A stretch of DNA of 6,859 nt from NCBI GenBank assembly GCA_019313725.1, contig JAFDAT010000184.1:1-6859 (forward strand), in the 5' to 3' direction. The stretch comes from Deltaproteobacteria bacterium. GTDB lineage: Bacteria > Desulfobacterota > Desulfobacteria > Desulfobacterales > B30-G6. Under the pieces are notes generated by a model. It worked only from the letters and a program-made list of their open reading frames with translations. It made no database searches and was not told the DNA's origin. Positions 1 through 6,210 of this stretch are shown piece after piece; positions within the stretch are counted from its first letter, which is position 1, and every line of letters starts with the position of its first letter. The position numbers and the translations under genes were made by a program.

Positions 1-1400
1 CCACCGAGCGGGTTATCGACGATATGTGCGCCAAGTTCGATCTTATGCAAGAAAATGTTTTGGTCACCGGATTTTACCGGGATAATCTTTTTCTGCAGGT
101 ATCGCCTGTCCCTGCTTCCGAAAAAGAGGATCGTTTGCTGAAAAGAATCCGGGAAACCCCGGAAAACCCGACTATTGTCTATGTTACCCTGCAGAAAACG
201 GCGCAAAAGGTTGCGGAATTTCTTGGCCGGCATGACATCGATGCGCATGCCTACCATGCCGGTATGCAGACCGTTGAAAGGGAGCGGATTCAAAACGAAT
301 TCATGGGCGGGACCTTATCCTGTGTGGTTGCAACTATAGCTTTTGGGATGGGTATCGATAAAAAAAACATCCGCCGGGTGATTCATTTCGACCTGCCCAA
401 GTCCATTGAAAACTACAGCCAGGAAATTGGTCGTTCCGGGCGGGACGGGGAAGCCTCTTTGTGCGAGGTGCTGGCCAATCGGGACAGCATTCACGTCCTG
501 GAAAATTTTATCTACGGTGATACACCCGAGAAGACGGCGATTCGAAATCTGCTTGAGATCATCATAGAGAACAAGGGGTTTACCTGGGAATTAAAAGCCA
601 CCAGGCTTTCAAACGAACTGAACATCAGGATGCTGCCCCTGCGGACGCTGCTGGTTTACCTGGCCATGGAAAAGGTTATCCAGCCCAAGTTTTCCTATTT
701 TGAGGACTATGAATTCAAATATATTTCAGGTCCGGAAACAATCAAAAAGCATTTTGAAGGGGAGAGAAGGGAATTTGTCGCCGCGCTCATGGCGCATTGC
801 CAGATAAAGAAGGTATGGACCACGGTCGATATCCCGGCCATCCTGAAAGGGTATGCCGCCGACCGACCGCGCGTGGTGAGCGCTCTGGAATACTTCGATG
901 AGAAAGGCTGGATCGAACTGCAGTCCCGACAGTCTGTGGACGTTTACGATATTCTGACCCAGGCGTTTGATGCCGATGGCCTGACCGAAAAAATGCATGT
1001 CCTGTTCAAGGAAAAGGAACGCCTCGAAATTCAAAGAATACACAGCATGGTAGATTTTTTTGAGAGCGATGCCTGTCTCAGCAAACAACTTGCCGGATAC
1101 TTTAGCGAAAGGCTTGAAAATGAGCGCTGCGGGCACTGTTCATTTTGTGAACACGGAAAGGCGATTCTGAAACAGACGACAACCTTGAAGCCCCTGGCGG
1201 AATATGATTATAGCGATGTTGCCGGTGACTTTGCTCGGGCAGCCGGGGAGCGGTTCAGCGAGGTAAATGTGACCAAGTTTCTTTGTGGTATTTACACGCC
1301 TGTTTTTTTAAAAATGAAAGTAAAATCTTTGCCCGGTTTTGGTATTTTTGAAAACTATCCATTTTTAGAAGTAAGAAAATGGGTTGCCCAAAGTGTATAA
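1..1400 (+). CDS. recQ: RecQ-family ATP-dependent DNA helicase, 5'-truncated by the window edge
   Basis: This is a 3'-5' DNA-unwinding enzyme of superfamily 2, acting in recombination and repair in the cytoplasm. The frame is open to the left edge (first complete codon at 3, reading TERVIDDM), so the ATG at 24 is internal. The Walker A and DEAH parts lie outside the window. Visible are the helicase C-terminal domain with a motif IV-like stretch (TIVYVTLQKTAQ, about 171-206), motif V (GMGIDKKN, 345-368) and motif VI (QEIGRSGRDG, 420-449, with the arginine fingers). A winged-helix-like region follows, then the RecQ zinc site: cysteines at codons 1074, 1128, 1137 and 1146 (C-x17-C-x2-C-x2-C). 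After the zinc site comes only a segment of about 80 residues ending in PFLEVRKWV. I see no HRDC domain, which E. coli RecQ has. No stop or frameshift is visible, so the gene looks functional. It has no evident link to the downstream metabolic cluster. Confidence 0.93.
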   Translation, partial: TERVIDDMCAKFDLMQENVLVTGFYRDNLFLQVSPVPASEKEDRLLKRIRETPENPTIVYVTLQKTAQKVAEFLGRHDIDAHAYHAGMQTVERERIQNEFMGGTLSCVVATIAFGMGIDKKNIRRVIHFDLPKSIENYSQEIGRSGRDGEASLCEVLANRDSIHVLENFIYGDTPEKTAIRNLLEIIIENKGFTWELKATRLSNELNIRMLPLRTLLVYLAMEKVIQPKFSYFEDYEFKYISGPETIKKHFEGERREFVAALMAHCQIKKVWTTVDIPAILKGYAADRPRVVSALEYFDEKGWIELQSRQSVDVYDILTQAFDADGLTEKMHVLFKEKERLEIQRIHSMVDFFESDACLSKQLAGYFSERLENERCGHCSFCEHGKAILKQTTTLKPLAEYDYSDVAGDFARAAGERFSEVNVTKFLCGIYTPVFLKMKVKSLPGFGIFENYPFLEVRKWVAQSV

Positions 1401-1409
1401 AAAAACTTA

Positions 1410-1436
1410 AGCGTATTCAACACTGAATTTTACGCT
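1410..1436. terminator. Hairpin behind recQ, possible terminator
   Basis: AGCGTA (1410-1415) pairs with TACGCT (1431-1436), and TTCA (1416-1419) pairs with TGAA (1424-1427) around an ACAC loop, leaving a 3-nt bulge. On the + strand no U-run follows directly. The nearest T-run is about 20 nt further on, so it is a poor intrinsic terminator for recQ. Read on the - strand, the same hairpin is followed by TAAG and seven T, which fits an intrinsic terminator against antisense transcription. The upper stem is also one copy of a repeated palindrome (see 1482-1496). Confidence 0.35.
1415..1429. repeat. Palindromic repeat, copy 1
   Basis: The 15-bp unit ATTCAACACTGAATT has 5-bp arms, ATTCA and TGAAT, around a 4-nt centre. 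It matches the unit at 1482-1496 in 14 of 15 positions. The dyad symmetry would suit a dimeric regulator or a small hairpin. The regulator, if there is one, is not in the window. Confidence 0.5.
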
Positions 1437-1472
1437 CACCTGACCGTCCTTCAATTTTTTATTTCACCATTC

Positions 1473-1501
1473 TTGTATTTCATTCAAAACTGAATTATGA
1501 C
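1473..1501 (+). promoter_or_regulatory. Candidate sigma-70-type promoter upstream of the MFS remnant
   Basis: TTGTAT (1473-1478) and TATGAC (1496-1501) are separated by exactly 17 bp and each match the -35 or -10 consensus at four positions or so. The palindrome at 1482-1496 fills the spacer, a usual place for a repressor operator. The start of the transporter remnant lies 35 bp downstream behind an AGGAG box. This is a pattern match by eye and remains weak without expression data. Confidence 0.3.
1482..1496. repeat. Palindromic repeat, copy 2 (possible operator)
   Basis: The unit ATTCAAAACTGAATT has ATTCA and TGAAT arms around AAAC and differs from the copy at 1415-1429 at one position. The two copies start 67 bp apart. 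This copy sits between the candidate -35 and -10 boxes, so a bound dimer would block polymerase. Confidence 0.45.
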
Positions 1502-1536
1502 CACGGCAAGAGGTCATATATAGGAGCAGGGCTGCC

Positions 1537-1898
1537 ATGGGAAAACGCACCATGATTTTATGCCTCATCCTGCTGATCACAAGCCTGGCGTTGCTGCTGG
1601 CTGCCAAAAATATATGGATGCTGTTTTTATTCGCTGTTATCTATGGGTTTGCCCATGGAGGCCTCTTTACCGTGATTTCGCCCACCGTAGCCGAACTGTT
1701 CGGCACCGGATCCCCCACGGCGCTCTTTTCGGGCTCATCTGGTTCAGTGGTGCCATCGGTGGTTCCATCGGTCCCTGGATGACTGGTTTTATTTTTGACA
1801 AGAACGGTACTTATCAATTAGCTTTCATTATATTGCTTGTACTGGCATTGACTGGCTTGGGATTCATCGGGTGTCTGCGCCCGCTTAAACAAACGTGA
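1537..1898 (+). pseudogene. MFS transporter remnant, 5'-truncated and frameshifted
   Basis: This is the C-terminal part of a 12-helix major facilitator permease, most like the monocarboxylate/oxalate-formate antiporter group. In one frame (from ATG 1537) it reads MGKRTM, then hydrophobic helices, then a FAHGG...SPTVAELFG loop. Homology then continues in a different frame, from HGALFGLIWFSGAIGG through GPWMTGFIFD and a last hydrophobic helix, to the TGA at 1896-1898. The switch falls at a run of five C (1712-1716), where losing two bases or gaining one restores a continuous product. About the first half or more of a normal permease of 400 or so residues is missing. The - 5' side has no in-frame transporter sequence, with an in-frame stop at 1498. 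An AGGAG box (1522-1526) lies 10 nt before ATG 1537, so a short peptide could still be translated. It is probably non-functional. The frameshift alone could be a sequencing error, but the 5' loss is real in this window. Confidence 0.8.
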
Positions 1899-1920
1899 TG
1901 GCGCCCACCCATGTCCCTGG

Positions 1921-1950
1921 TTGGTACGTTTTTTCGGGTAACCCTATATT
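1921..1950 (+). promoter_or_regulatory. Candidate promoter for the etf-led cluster
   Basis: TTGGTA (1921-1926) and TATATT (1945-1950) lie 18 bp apart and match the -35 and -10 consensus at 4 and 5 of 6 positions. They sit just after the transporter remnant and before etfB, where the cluster should be started. Against it, the expected start site would be near 1957, right at the GGAG box, leaving a very short leader. Confidence 0.25.
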
Positions 1951-1966
1951 TTCCCTGGAGAGCTGA

Positions 1967-2770
1967 ATGAGAATTCTGGTGTGTTTCAAAGCGGCGCCCG
2001 ATGTAGAAATGCTCATTGACGAAGATTGGGCCGTCGATAAGAAATTGAAGATCGATACAAGTTTTGTGAAAAACACCCTGAACACCTACGATGAAAGTGC
2101 CTTGGAAATAGCCTTGAATCTTCGGGATGCATCTGAGGCGCTCGGCACAAACGTGGAGCTCAGTACCCTGACGGTGGACGGCGGTGGCGCGACGGCCATC
2201 TTGAAAACCTTGTATGCCCTGCGGTTTACAAAGGCGGTGCGCATCGAACCTCAGGAGGATCTTCGCTTCAGACCGGCGGCAACCGCTGCCATTATATGCC
2301 AGTACGTTCTTCACCACAGTCCCCAGGATGCGGTGCTTCTCGGCAGGCAAAGCGACATTGGTGAAAATGCAAAAACCTCCTTGTTGGTGGCGGAAATGCT
2401 GGGATGGCCATGTATTTCCCAGGCTACCCACATCGAACTGGCCGATGAAAACCACCTGATGGTGACGCACCAGGTGGATGACGGTCATATCCGGCAAAGA
2501 ATCCGTACGCCCTGTGTTTTTTCCGTGGGGGATGCACCGTGCACAAGCCTGAGAGTTCCAACACTCAGAGATCGTATGCAGTACGGCAAAAAGGCTGTAG
2601 ACGTCCTGTCCGTGGAAGATTTCCAACTGCCGGTTGAAACCGAAACGCTCACGGGTCTGGAGATCCTTCGTCACGCCCGGGCCGGTGTCATCATTGAAGG
2701 GAAAAACCCAGCAGAAAAAGCAAGGGTGCTGTATGAGGAGCACCTGAAACCTATGCTGTCCCAGAAATGA
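1967..2770 (+). CDS. etfB: Electron transfer flavoprotein, beta subunit
   Basis: This is the small subunit of the heterodimeric ETF, a soluble carrier that takes electrons from flavin dehydrogenases. It is 267 residues, the usual family length. It starts MRILVCFKAAPDVEML, the typical first beta strand of the adenine-nucleotide-alpha-hydrolase-like fold. It carries the DESALEIAL helix (42-50), the DGGGATAILKTLYALRFTKAVRI stretch (71-93, compare ETIRTALAMGAD in classical ETFs), the LLGRQSD loop (124-130) and VPTLRDRMQYGKK (197-209), which matches the conserved LPNIMKAKKK region. The loop after LLGRQSD reads IGENAKTS in place of the usual D-x-x-x-Q-V/T-G, so AMP or second-FAD binding may be altered. 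An upstream GGAG (1957-1960) with 6-nt spacing supports the ATG. The start of etfA follows 16 bp after the stop, so the two are surely co-translated. Family identity is firm. Whether it is a housekeeping or a bifurcating ETF is not decided. Confidence 0.92.
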   Translation: MRILVCFKAAPDVEMLIDEDWAVDKKLKIDTSFVKNTLNTYDESALEIALNLRDASEALGTNVELSTLTVDGGGATAILKTLYALRFTKAVRIEPQEDLRFRPAATAAIICQYVLHHSPQDAVLLGRQSDIGENAKTSLLVAEMLGWPCISQATHIELADENHLMVTHQVDDGHIRQRIRTPCVFSVGDAPCTSLRVPTLRDRMQYGKKAVDVLSVEDFQLPVETETLTGLEILRHARAGVIIEGKNPAEKARVLYEEHLKPMLSQK

Positions 2771-2778
2771 AGGGAGGG
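2771..2778 (+). promoter_or_regulatory. Strong ribosome binding site deciding the TTG start of etfA
   Basis: AGGGAGGG lies directly after the etfB stop and 8 nt before TTG 2787. It supports a TTG start for etfA, because the encoded MKFKCIINGC is the natural first strand of an EtfA N-terminal domain and no in-frame ATG lies nearby. Confidence 0.75.
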
Positions 2779-2786
2779 TAGCCACT

Positions 2787-3761
2787 TTGAAATTCAAGTG
2801 CATCATCAATGGGTGCTTATCCCACACCAGAGCCCAGGCCGAGGAGCTCAATGGCTTTATTTCCAGGTTTCTTGATCCTGAGGCCAGTGATGGCACAACG
2901 ATTATTTTTTATTCACAAAAAGATGAGCGGAAGGCACTGCCTGGCCTTGTGCCCACGCAACGTGCGGAGCTCGTCCGTATTGACCGTTACCATCCCGAAA
3001 GCATTCTGGATGCCCTGGCACGCATTGAATACAGCGATGATGCAGACCTGTACCTTTTTCCCAGCGGTTTTGCAGGTTCAGAAATTGCCGTCCGCTGGGC
3101 CTTCCGCCAAAAAGGATCTTCCCTTGTTCAGGTGAAGCATATCGACTGTACCCGAGACCGGGTGATCGCCAAGAAGACAGCCTATGTCGACCATGTGCTG
3201 GCAACATTCAGGCTGGATCGGCGTCCCTTTTGCCTCTCCCCGGCCAGAGGTTGTGTTGACCGGCTGCCGATCAGGGCCAGGGACAACCTGGTGGTTACCG
3301 AACACGACTTTACCGGGTTGAATAAGGGGATACGTGCCCATGATTTTCACTGGATCCCGGTGGAACATGCCAAACATTTTGAAAACCCCAGGTTTCTCAT
3401 CGTCGGCGGCAGAGGACTGCAGAATAAGGAAAATGTTCAGTTCCTGAAAAATATGGCCGATGCCGTGGGCGCCGAATTCGGGATCAGCCGGGCAGTGGCC
3501 TTGAATGCCTGGGGGCCCATGCACCGGCTGATCGGTGTTTCCGGCACCATTGCCAAGCCGGAGATTTGTATCGCCGCCGGGGTGAGCGGGGCGGCCGCCT
3601 TTTATGCGGGGATTGAAAAAAGTAAATTCATCATTGCCATCAATACTGATCCCCTGGCTCGCATCATCAAAAGTTCAGATGTGGTTGTCATCGATGATTA
3701 CAAAACCGTGATGGCTGAACTGCTGAAATTTTTCACCTTTGACGGCGCCAATGAAGCATGA
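2787..3761 (+). CDS. etfA: Electron transfer flavoprotein, alpha subunit (TTG start)
   Basis: This is the large ETF subunit, which holds the electron-transferring FAD in its C-terminal domain. It is 324 residues, the usual length. It has no N-terminal ferredoxin extension: no CxxCxxC cluster is present, unlike the alpha subunit of some lactate dehydrogenase/Etf complexes. The N-terminal Rossmann-like domain covers about 1-190. The FAD domain begins at FLIVGGRGL (203-211), followed by FGISRA (231-236), AWGP (241-244), IGVSGTIAKPEICIAAGVSGA (249-269), FIIAINTD (281-288) and VVVIDDY (299-305). These align with the family pattern GRGL, SRA, GW-P, QTG, P-LYIA-GISGA, AIN-D. Differences from the classical form are VSG where QTG is usual, and AAFYAG where the FAD-contacting QH is usual. 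etfB lies 16 bp upstream and the SDR gene 48 bp downstream. ETF identity is firm. The altered FAD contacts suggest a specialised subgroup. Confidence 0.92.
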   Translation: MKFKCIINGCLSHTRAQAEELNGFISRFLDPEASDGTTIIFYSQKDERKALPGLVPTQRAELVRIDRYHPESILDALARIEYSDDADLYLFPSGFAGSEIAVRWAFRQKGSSLVQVKHIDCTRDRVIAKKTAYVDHVLATFRLDRRPFCLSPARGCVDRLPIRARDNLVVTEHDFTGLNKGIRAHDFHWIPVEHAKHFENPRFLIVGGRGLQNKENVQFLKNMADAVGAEFGISRAVALNAWGPMHRLIGVSGTIAKPEICIAAGVSGAAAFYAGIEKSKFIIAINTDPLARIIKSSDVVVIDDYKTVMAELLKFFTFDGANEA

Positions 3762-3809
3762 GACACGCATGCTCGTCAAACAATAATGCATTAAAATGAG
3801 AGGAACACA

Positions 3810-4586
3810 ATGGACATTCAAGATTTCACCATGGACTTTTTCTCGTTAAGGAATAAGAATGCCATTGTTACCGGGGGCAACACGGGACTGGGCAGCTCAT
3901 TTTCCCTGGCCCTGGCCAAAGCGGGGGCCAATCTGTTTATTCCCAGTATCGTGGCAGACGATGGTGTGACCCGGAAGCTGATGGAAGCCGAAGGCGTCGG
4001 CTATGAATTCATGGAGGCAGACATAACAGCGGATGGAGCTCCCAAGGCCATTATTGAAACCTGTGTCGGCAAGTTGGGATCCATTGACATCCTGGTAAAC
4101 AGCGCCGGCATATGCATTCTGGACGAAGTCGAAAAATTCGGCCGTGAGCAATGGGACAAGATGGTGAGTGTCAACCTGACAGCAGCTTTTGAACTCGGAT
4201 TCGAAGCCTCCAAGTTCATGATTCCCCAGAAAAGCGGGAAAATCATCAACATCTGTTCTCTGTTCTCCTTTCTGGGCGGTCAGTGGTCTTCAGCCTATGC
4301 CGCCACTAAACATGGCCTGGCAGGTTTTACCAAAGCCTACTGTGATGAACTGGCCCAGCACAACATCCAGGTCAACGGCATCGCGCCTGGGTATTACGCC
4401 ACAGCCATAACAGAGCGGACCCGGAGCGATCCGGAGACCAACCGCAGGGTTCTCGACCATATCCCGGCCAACCGCTGGGGGGAGGCAATGGACCTCATGG
4501 GTACGACCATTTTCCTGGCGAGCCGGGCCTCGGATTATGTCAACGGCCATATTCTCGTAGTGGACGGTGGTTACCTGGTGCGGTAA
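3810..4586 (+). CDS. Short-chain dehydrogenase/reductase, KduD/gluconate 5-dehydrogenase-like
   Basis: This is a classical NAD(P)-dependent SDR of 258 residues that oxidises a hydroxyl or reduces a ketone, most likely on a polyol, sugar or sugar acid. Visible are the nucleotide-binding TGGNTGLG (21-28), NSAG (97-100), the structural N122 (VNL), and the catalytic S150, Y163 and K167 (YAATK). The substrate-side region VNGIAPGYYAT (188-198) and the ending DLMGTTIFLASRASDYVNGHILVVDGGYLVR (228-258) closely resemble KduD (2-dehydro-3-deoxy-D-gluconate 5-dehydrogenase) and related gluconate or sorbose reductases. All catalytic residues are intact. AGGA (3801-3804) lies 5 nt before ATG 3810. A second ATG at 3831 starts just before the FSLRNKNAIVTGG block and is a less likely start. 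The following kinase gene is 37 bp downstream. Family membership is certain. The exact substrate is not, and KduD itself is only one option. Confidence 0.9.
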   Translation: MDIQDFTMDFFSLRNKNAIVTGGNTGLGSSFSLALAKAGANLFIPSIVADDGVTRKLMEAEGVGYEFMEADITADGAPKAIIETCVGKLGSIDILVNSAGICILDEVEKFGREQWDKMVSVNLTAAFELGFEASKFMIPQKSGKIINICSLFSFLGGQWSSAYAATKHGLAGFTKAYCDELAQHNIQVNGIAPGYYATAITERTRSDPETNRRVLDHIPANRWGEAMDLMGTTIFLASRASDYVNGHILVVDGGYLVR

Positions 4587-4623
4587 CCCCGTATTCGCAT
4601 ACACAGCAGGCAAAGCAGAGATA

Positions 4624-6072
4624 ATGAAAAAAAAATACATCATCGGCATAGACGGCGGTACCCAGAGTTCCAAGGTGATCATTTTCGACCTGGAAGGCAA
4701 TGTTGTCTGTGAGGGGAGACAGAAACTCAAGCCGATGCACATGCCCAGGCCCGGTGTCGCCGAACATCCGGACGATGATTTGTGGGATTCCATCGCAGCG
4801 GCCAGCCGAAAGGCCATGGCACAATTTCCGGAAGACCTCGAATCGATTCTGGGGATGGGGCTCTGCACGATTCGTTGCTGCCGTGCCTGCCTGAAAGAAG
4901 ATGGCAGCCTGGCTTCACCGGTCCTGAACTGGATGGATCTGCGCCTGGCCAGTCCCTATGAATTCACCGACCCGGTGGTTAGATATGTGACCACGAGCTC
5001 CGGATATATCACCCACTGTTTCACCGGGAGCTTCAAGGATACCGCTGCCAATTACGAGGGTATGTGGCCCATCGACAAAGATACCTGGCAGTGGAGTAAA
5101 GATCCAGAGGTGCTGGATACTTTCAATGTACCCAGGAAAAACCTTTTAGAGCTTGTGATGCCCGGGTCGGTTCTGGGGTATGTCACCGGTGAAGCCTCCC
5201 AACAAACCGGTCTTCCCGCCGGTCTTCCGGTGGTAGCCACCGCCAATGACAAGGCCGTGGAGGCGTTGGGCGCCGGCTTGCTGCCCGGAAAAACCGGCCT
5301 GGTGTCACTGGGCACCTATATCGGCGGCATGGTCTATGGCCAGAAAAACATAAAGGATGCCGAATATTTTTTTACCAACATGGCTTCCATACCCCACAGA
5401 TATTTGTATGAAAGCGGCGGTATACGCCAGGGCATGTGGACCGTCAGCTGGTTCAGGAATCTGTTCGGTGAAGGCCTGATGAACGAAGCCCGGATGAGCG
5501 GCATTTCTCCCGAGTCGGTTTTGAACCGGGAAGCCTGGCATATAGCCGCCGGCAGCGATGGGTTGATGACCGTCCCGGAATGGCTGGCGCCGCCGGATGA
5601 GCCGTTCAGGAAAGGGATTATGATAGGCTTTCATGCCGGTCACACCCGGGCGCACCTCTACCGTTCGATCCTGGAAGCCATCGCGCTGACCATGCATAAC
5701 CACATGGATGCCATGTGCGCTGAATTGAACATCGATCTTGACCGGGTCATCGTGTCCGGCGGCGGTTCAAGCAGCGATCTGTTCATGCGGATATTTGCGG
5801 ACGTGTTCGGCATTCCGGCGATTAAAAATGTTGTCAACGGCGCTGCCGGGCTGGGTGCGGCTATTTGTGCTGCGGTGGCTGTGGGCGCATACGATACGTT
5901 CGACATGGCCATCGAAAAAATGGTCAGGGTTGAAGAAATGTTTCAGCCCGTGGAAGTAAACATTTTCAGGTACAGAGAGATAAATAATAATGTATACAAG
6001 CACATTACCCGCTTCACCGACGGTATCCTGGAGAAAGCTGAGCCAGTCTTTAACCCGAAACGCTCGACTTAG
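4624..6072 (+). CDS. FGGY-family carbohydrate kinase
   Basis: This enzyme transfers phosphate from ATP to a sugar, ketose or polyol in the cytoplasm. The 482-residue length is normal for the xylulokinase/gluconate kinase family. The N-terminal FGGY domain opens with YIIGIDGGTQSSKVIIFDLEGN (5-26), the phosphate-binding loop of the ASKHA fold. LNWMDLR (101-107) matches the substrate-side W-D-R motif. ATANDKAVEALGAG (205-218) carries the catalytic base, probably D209. VSLGTYIGG (227-235) opens the second half, and VSGGGSSSDLFMRIFADVFGIP (377-398) is the adenosine-binding motif. I chose ATG 4624. The frame extends to GTG 4567, inside the SDR gene, but those 19 extra residues have no family counterpart. 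The ribosome site at 4624 is weak (GAG at 4618-4620), so coupling to SDR translation is possible. Segment 81-89 (CTIRCCRAC) holds four cysteines. Substrate is unknown. No step is missing for activity. Confidence 0.9.
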   Translation: MKKKYIIGIDGGTQSSKVIIFDLEGNVVCEGRQKLKPMHMPRPGVAEHPDDDLWDSIAAASRKAMAQFPEDLESILGMGLCTIRCCRACLKEDGSLASPVLNWMDLRLASPYEFTDPVVRYVTTSSGYITHCFTGSFKDTAANYEGMWPIDKDTWQWSKDPEVLDTFNVPRKNLLELVMPGSVLGYVTGEASQQTGLPAGLPVVATANDKAVEALGAGLLPGKTGLVSLGTYIGGMVYGQKNIKDAEYFFTNMASIPHRYLYESGGIRQGMWTVSWFRNLFGEGLMNEARMSGISPESVLNREAWHIAAGSDGLMTVPEWLAPPDEPFRKGIMIGFHAGHTRAHLYRSILEAIALTMHNHMDAMCAELNIDLDRVIVSGGGSSSDLFMRIFADVFGIPAIKNVVNGAAGLGAAICAAVAVGAYDTFDMAIEKMVRVEEMFQPVEVNIFRYREINNNVYKHITRFTDGILEKAEPVFNPKRST

Positions 6073-6084
6073 GACCATGTAGTC

Positions 6085-6100
6085 CAGGGCTTCAGCCCTG
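6085..6100. repeat. Hairpin after the kinase gene (REP-like or terminator-like)
   Basis: CAGGGC (6085-6090) and GCCCTG (6095-6100) form a perfect 6-bp GC-rich stem around TTCA, starting 13 nt after the kinase stop. No T-run follows, so it is not a standard intrinsic terminator. It could be an mRNA-stabilising end or part of a dispersed intergenic repeat. Confidence 0.5.
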
Positions 6101-6153
6101 CCGGAACTTGATAATTGGGCGTTGGATGTTGATTATTGGATATTCAATTCCGG
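6101..6153. repeat. Imperfect inverted repeat next to the hairpin
   Basis: The left arm is CCGGAA (6101-6106), then a bulged C, then TTGA (6108-6111). It pairs with TCAATTCCGG (6144-6153), giving 10 bp with one bulge. The 32-nt loop is AT-rich and repeats TTGGAT at 6122-6127 and 6136-6141. It directly abuts the stem at 6085-6100. The 138-bp spacer around it holds no gene I can see. A weak promoter match, TTGATA (6108-6113) and GATTAT (6131-6136) with 17-bp spacing, lies inside. Confidence 0.35.
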
Positions 6154-6210
6154 TTATCCGGGTTGGGTTTAACAGACGCAACATCACCATCTTAAGAGGA
6201 GAAAAGAATA

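Noticed and set aside
24..26. ATG 24 as the start of recQ
   Set aside because: The frame is open to the left edge and the residues before it already match RecQ sequence after motif III. The gene starts outside the window.
1410..1496. CRISPR-like or tandem repeat array
   Set aside because: There are only two copies of a 15-bp palindrome with a 52-bp gap and no further units. It fits a regulatory dyad better than an array.
1814..2896. A long open frame on the - strand across etfB
   Set aside because: It lies fully opposite etfB and the start of etfA. It is rich in His, Arg, Cys and Gly, as expected of antisense reading, and shows no recognisable motif.
4567..4623. GTG start giving the kinase 19 extra N-terminal residues
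   Set aside because: It begins inside the SDR gene, and the extra residues have no counterpart in FGGY kinases. The family fold starts right at the ATG at 4624.
4290..4868. Open frame of 192 codons on the - strand over the SDR/kinase junction
   Set aside because: It is opposite two well-supported genes and its product shows no domain or motif.
6076..6130. tRNA or small structured RNA gene after the kinase
   Set aside because: The stems do not form a cloverleaf, there is no anticodon arm or T-loop sequence, and the repeats explain the pairing.
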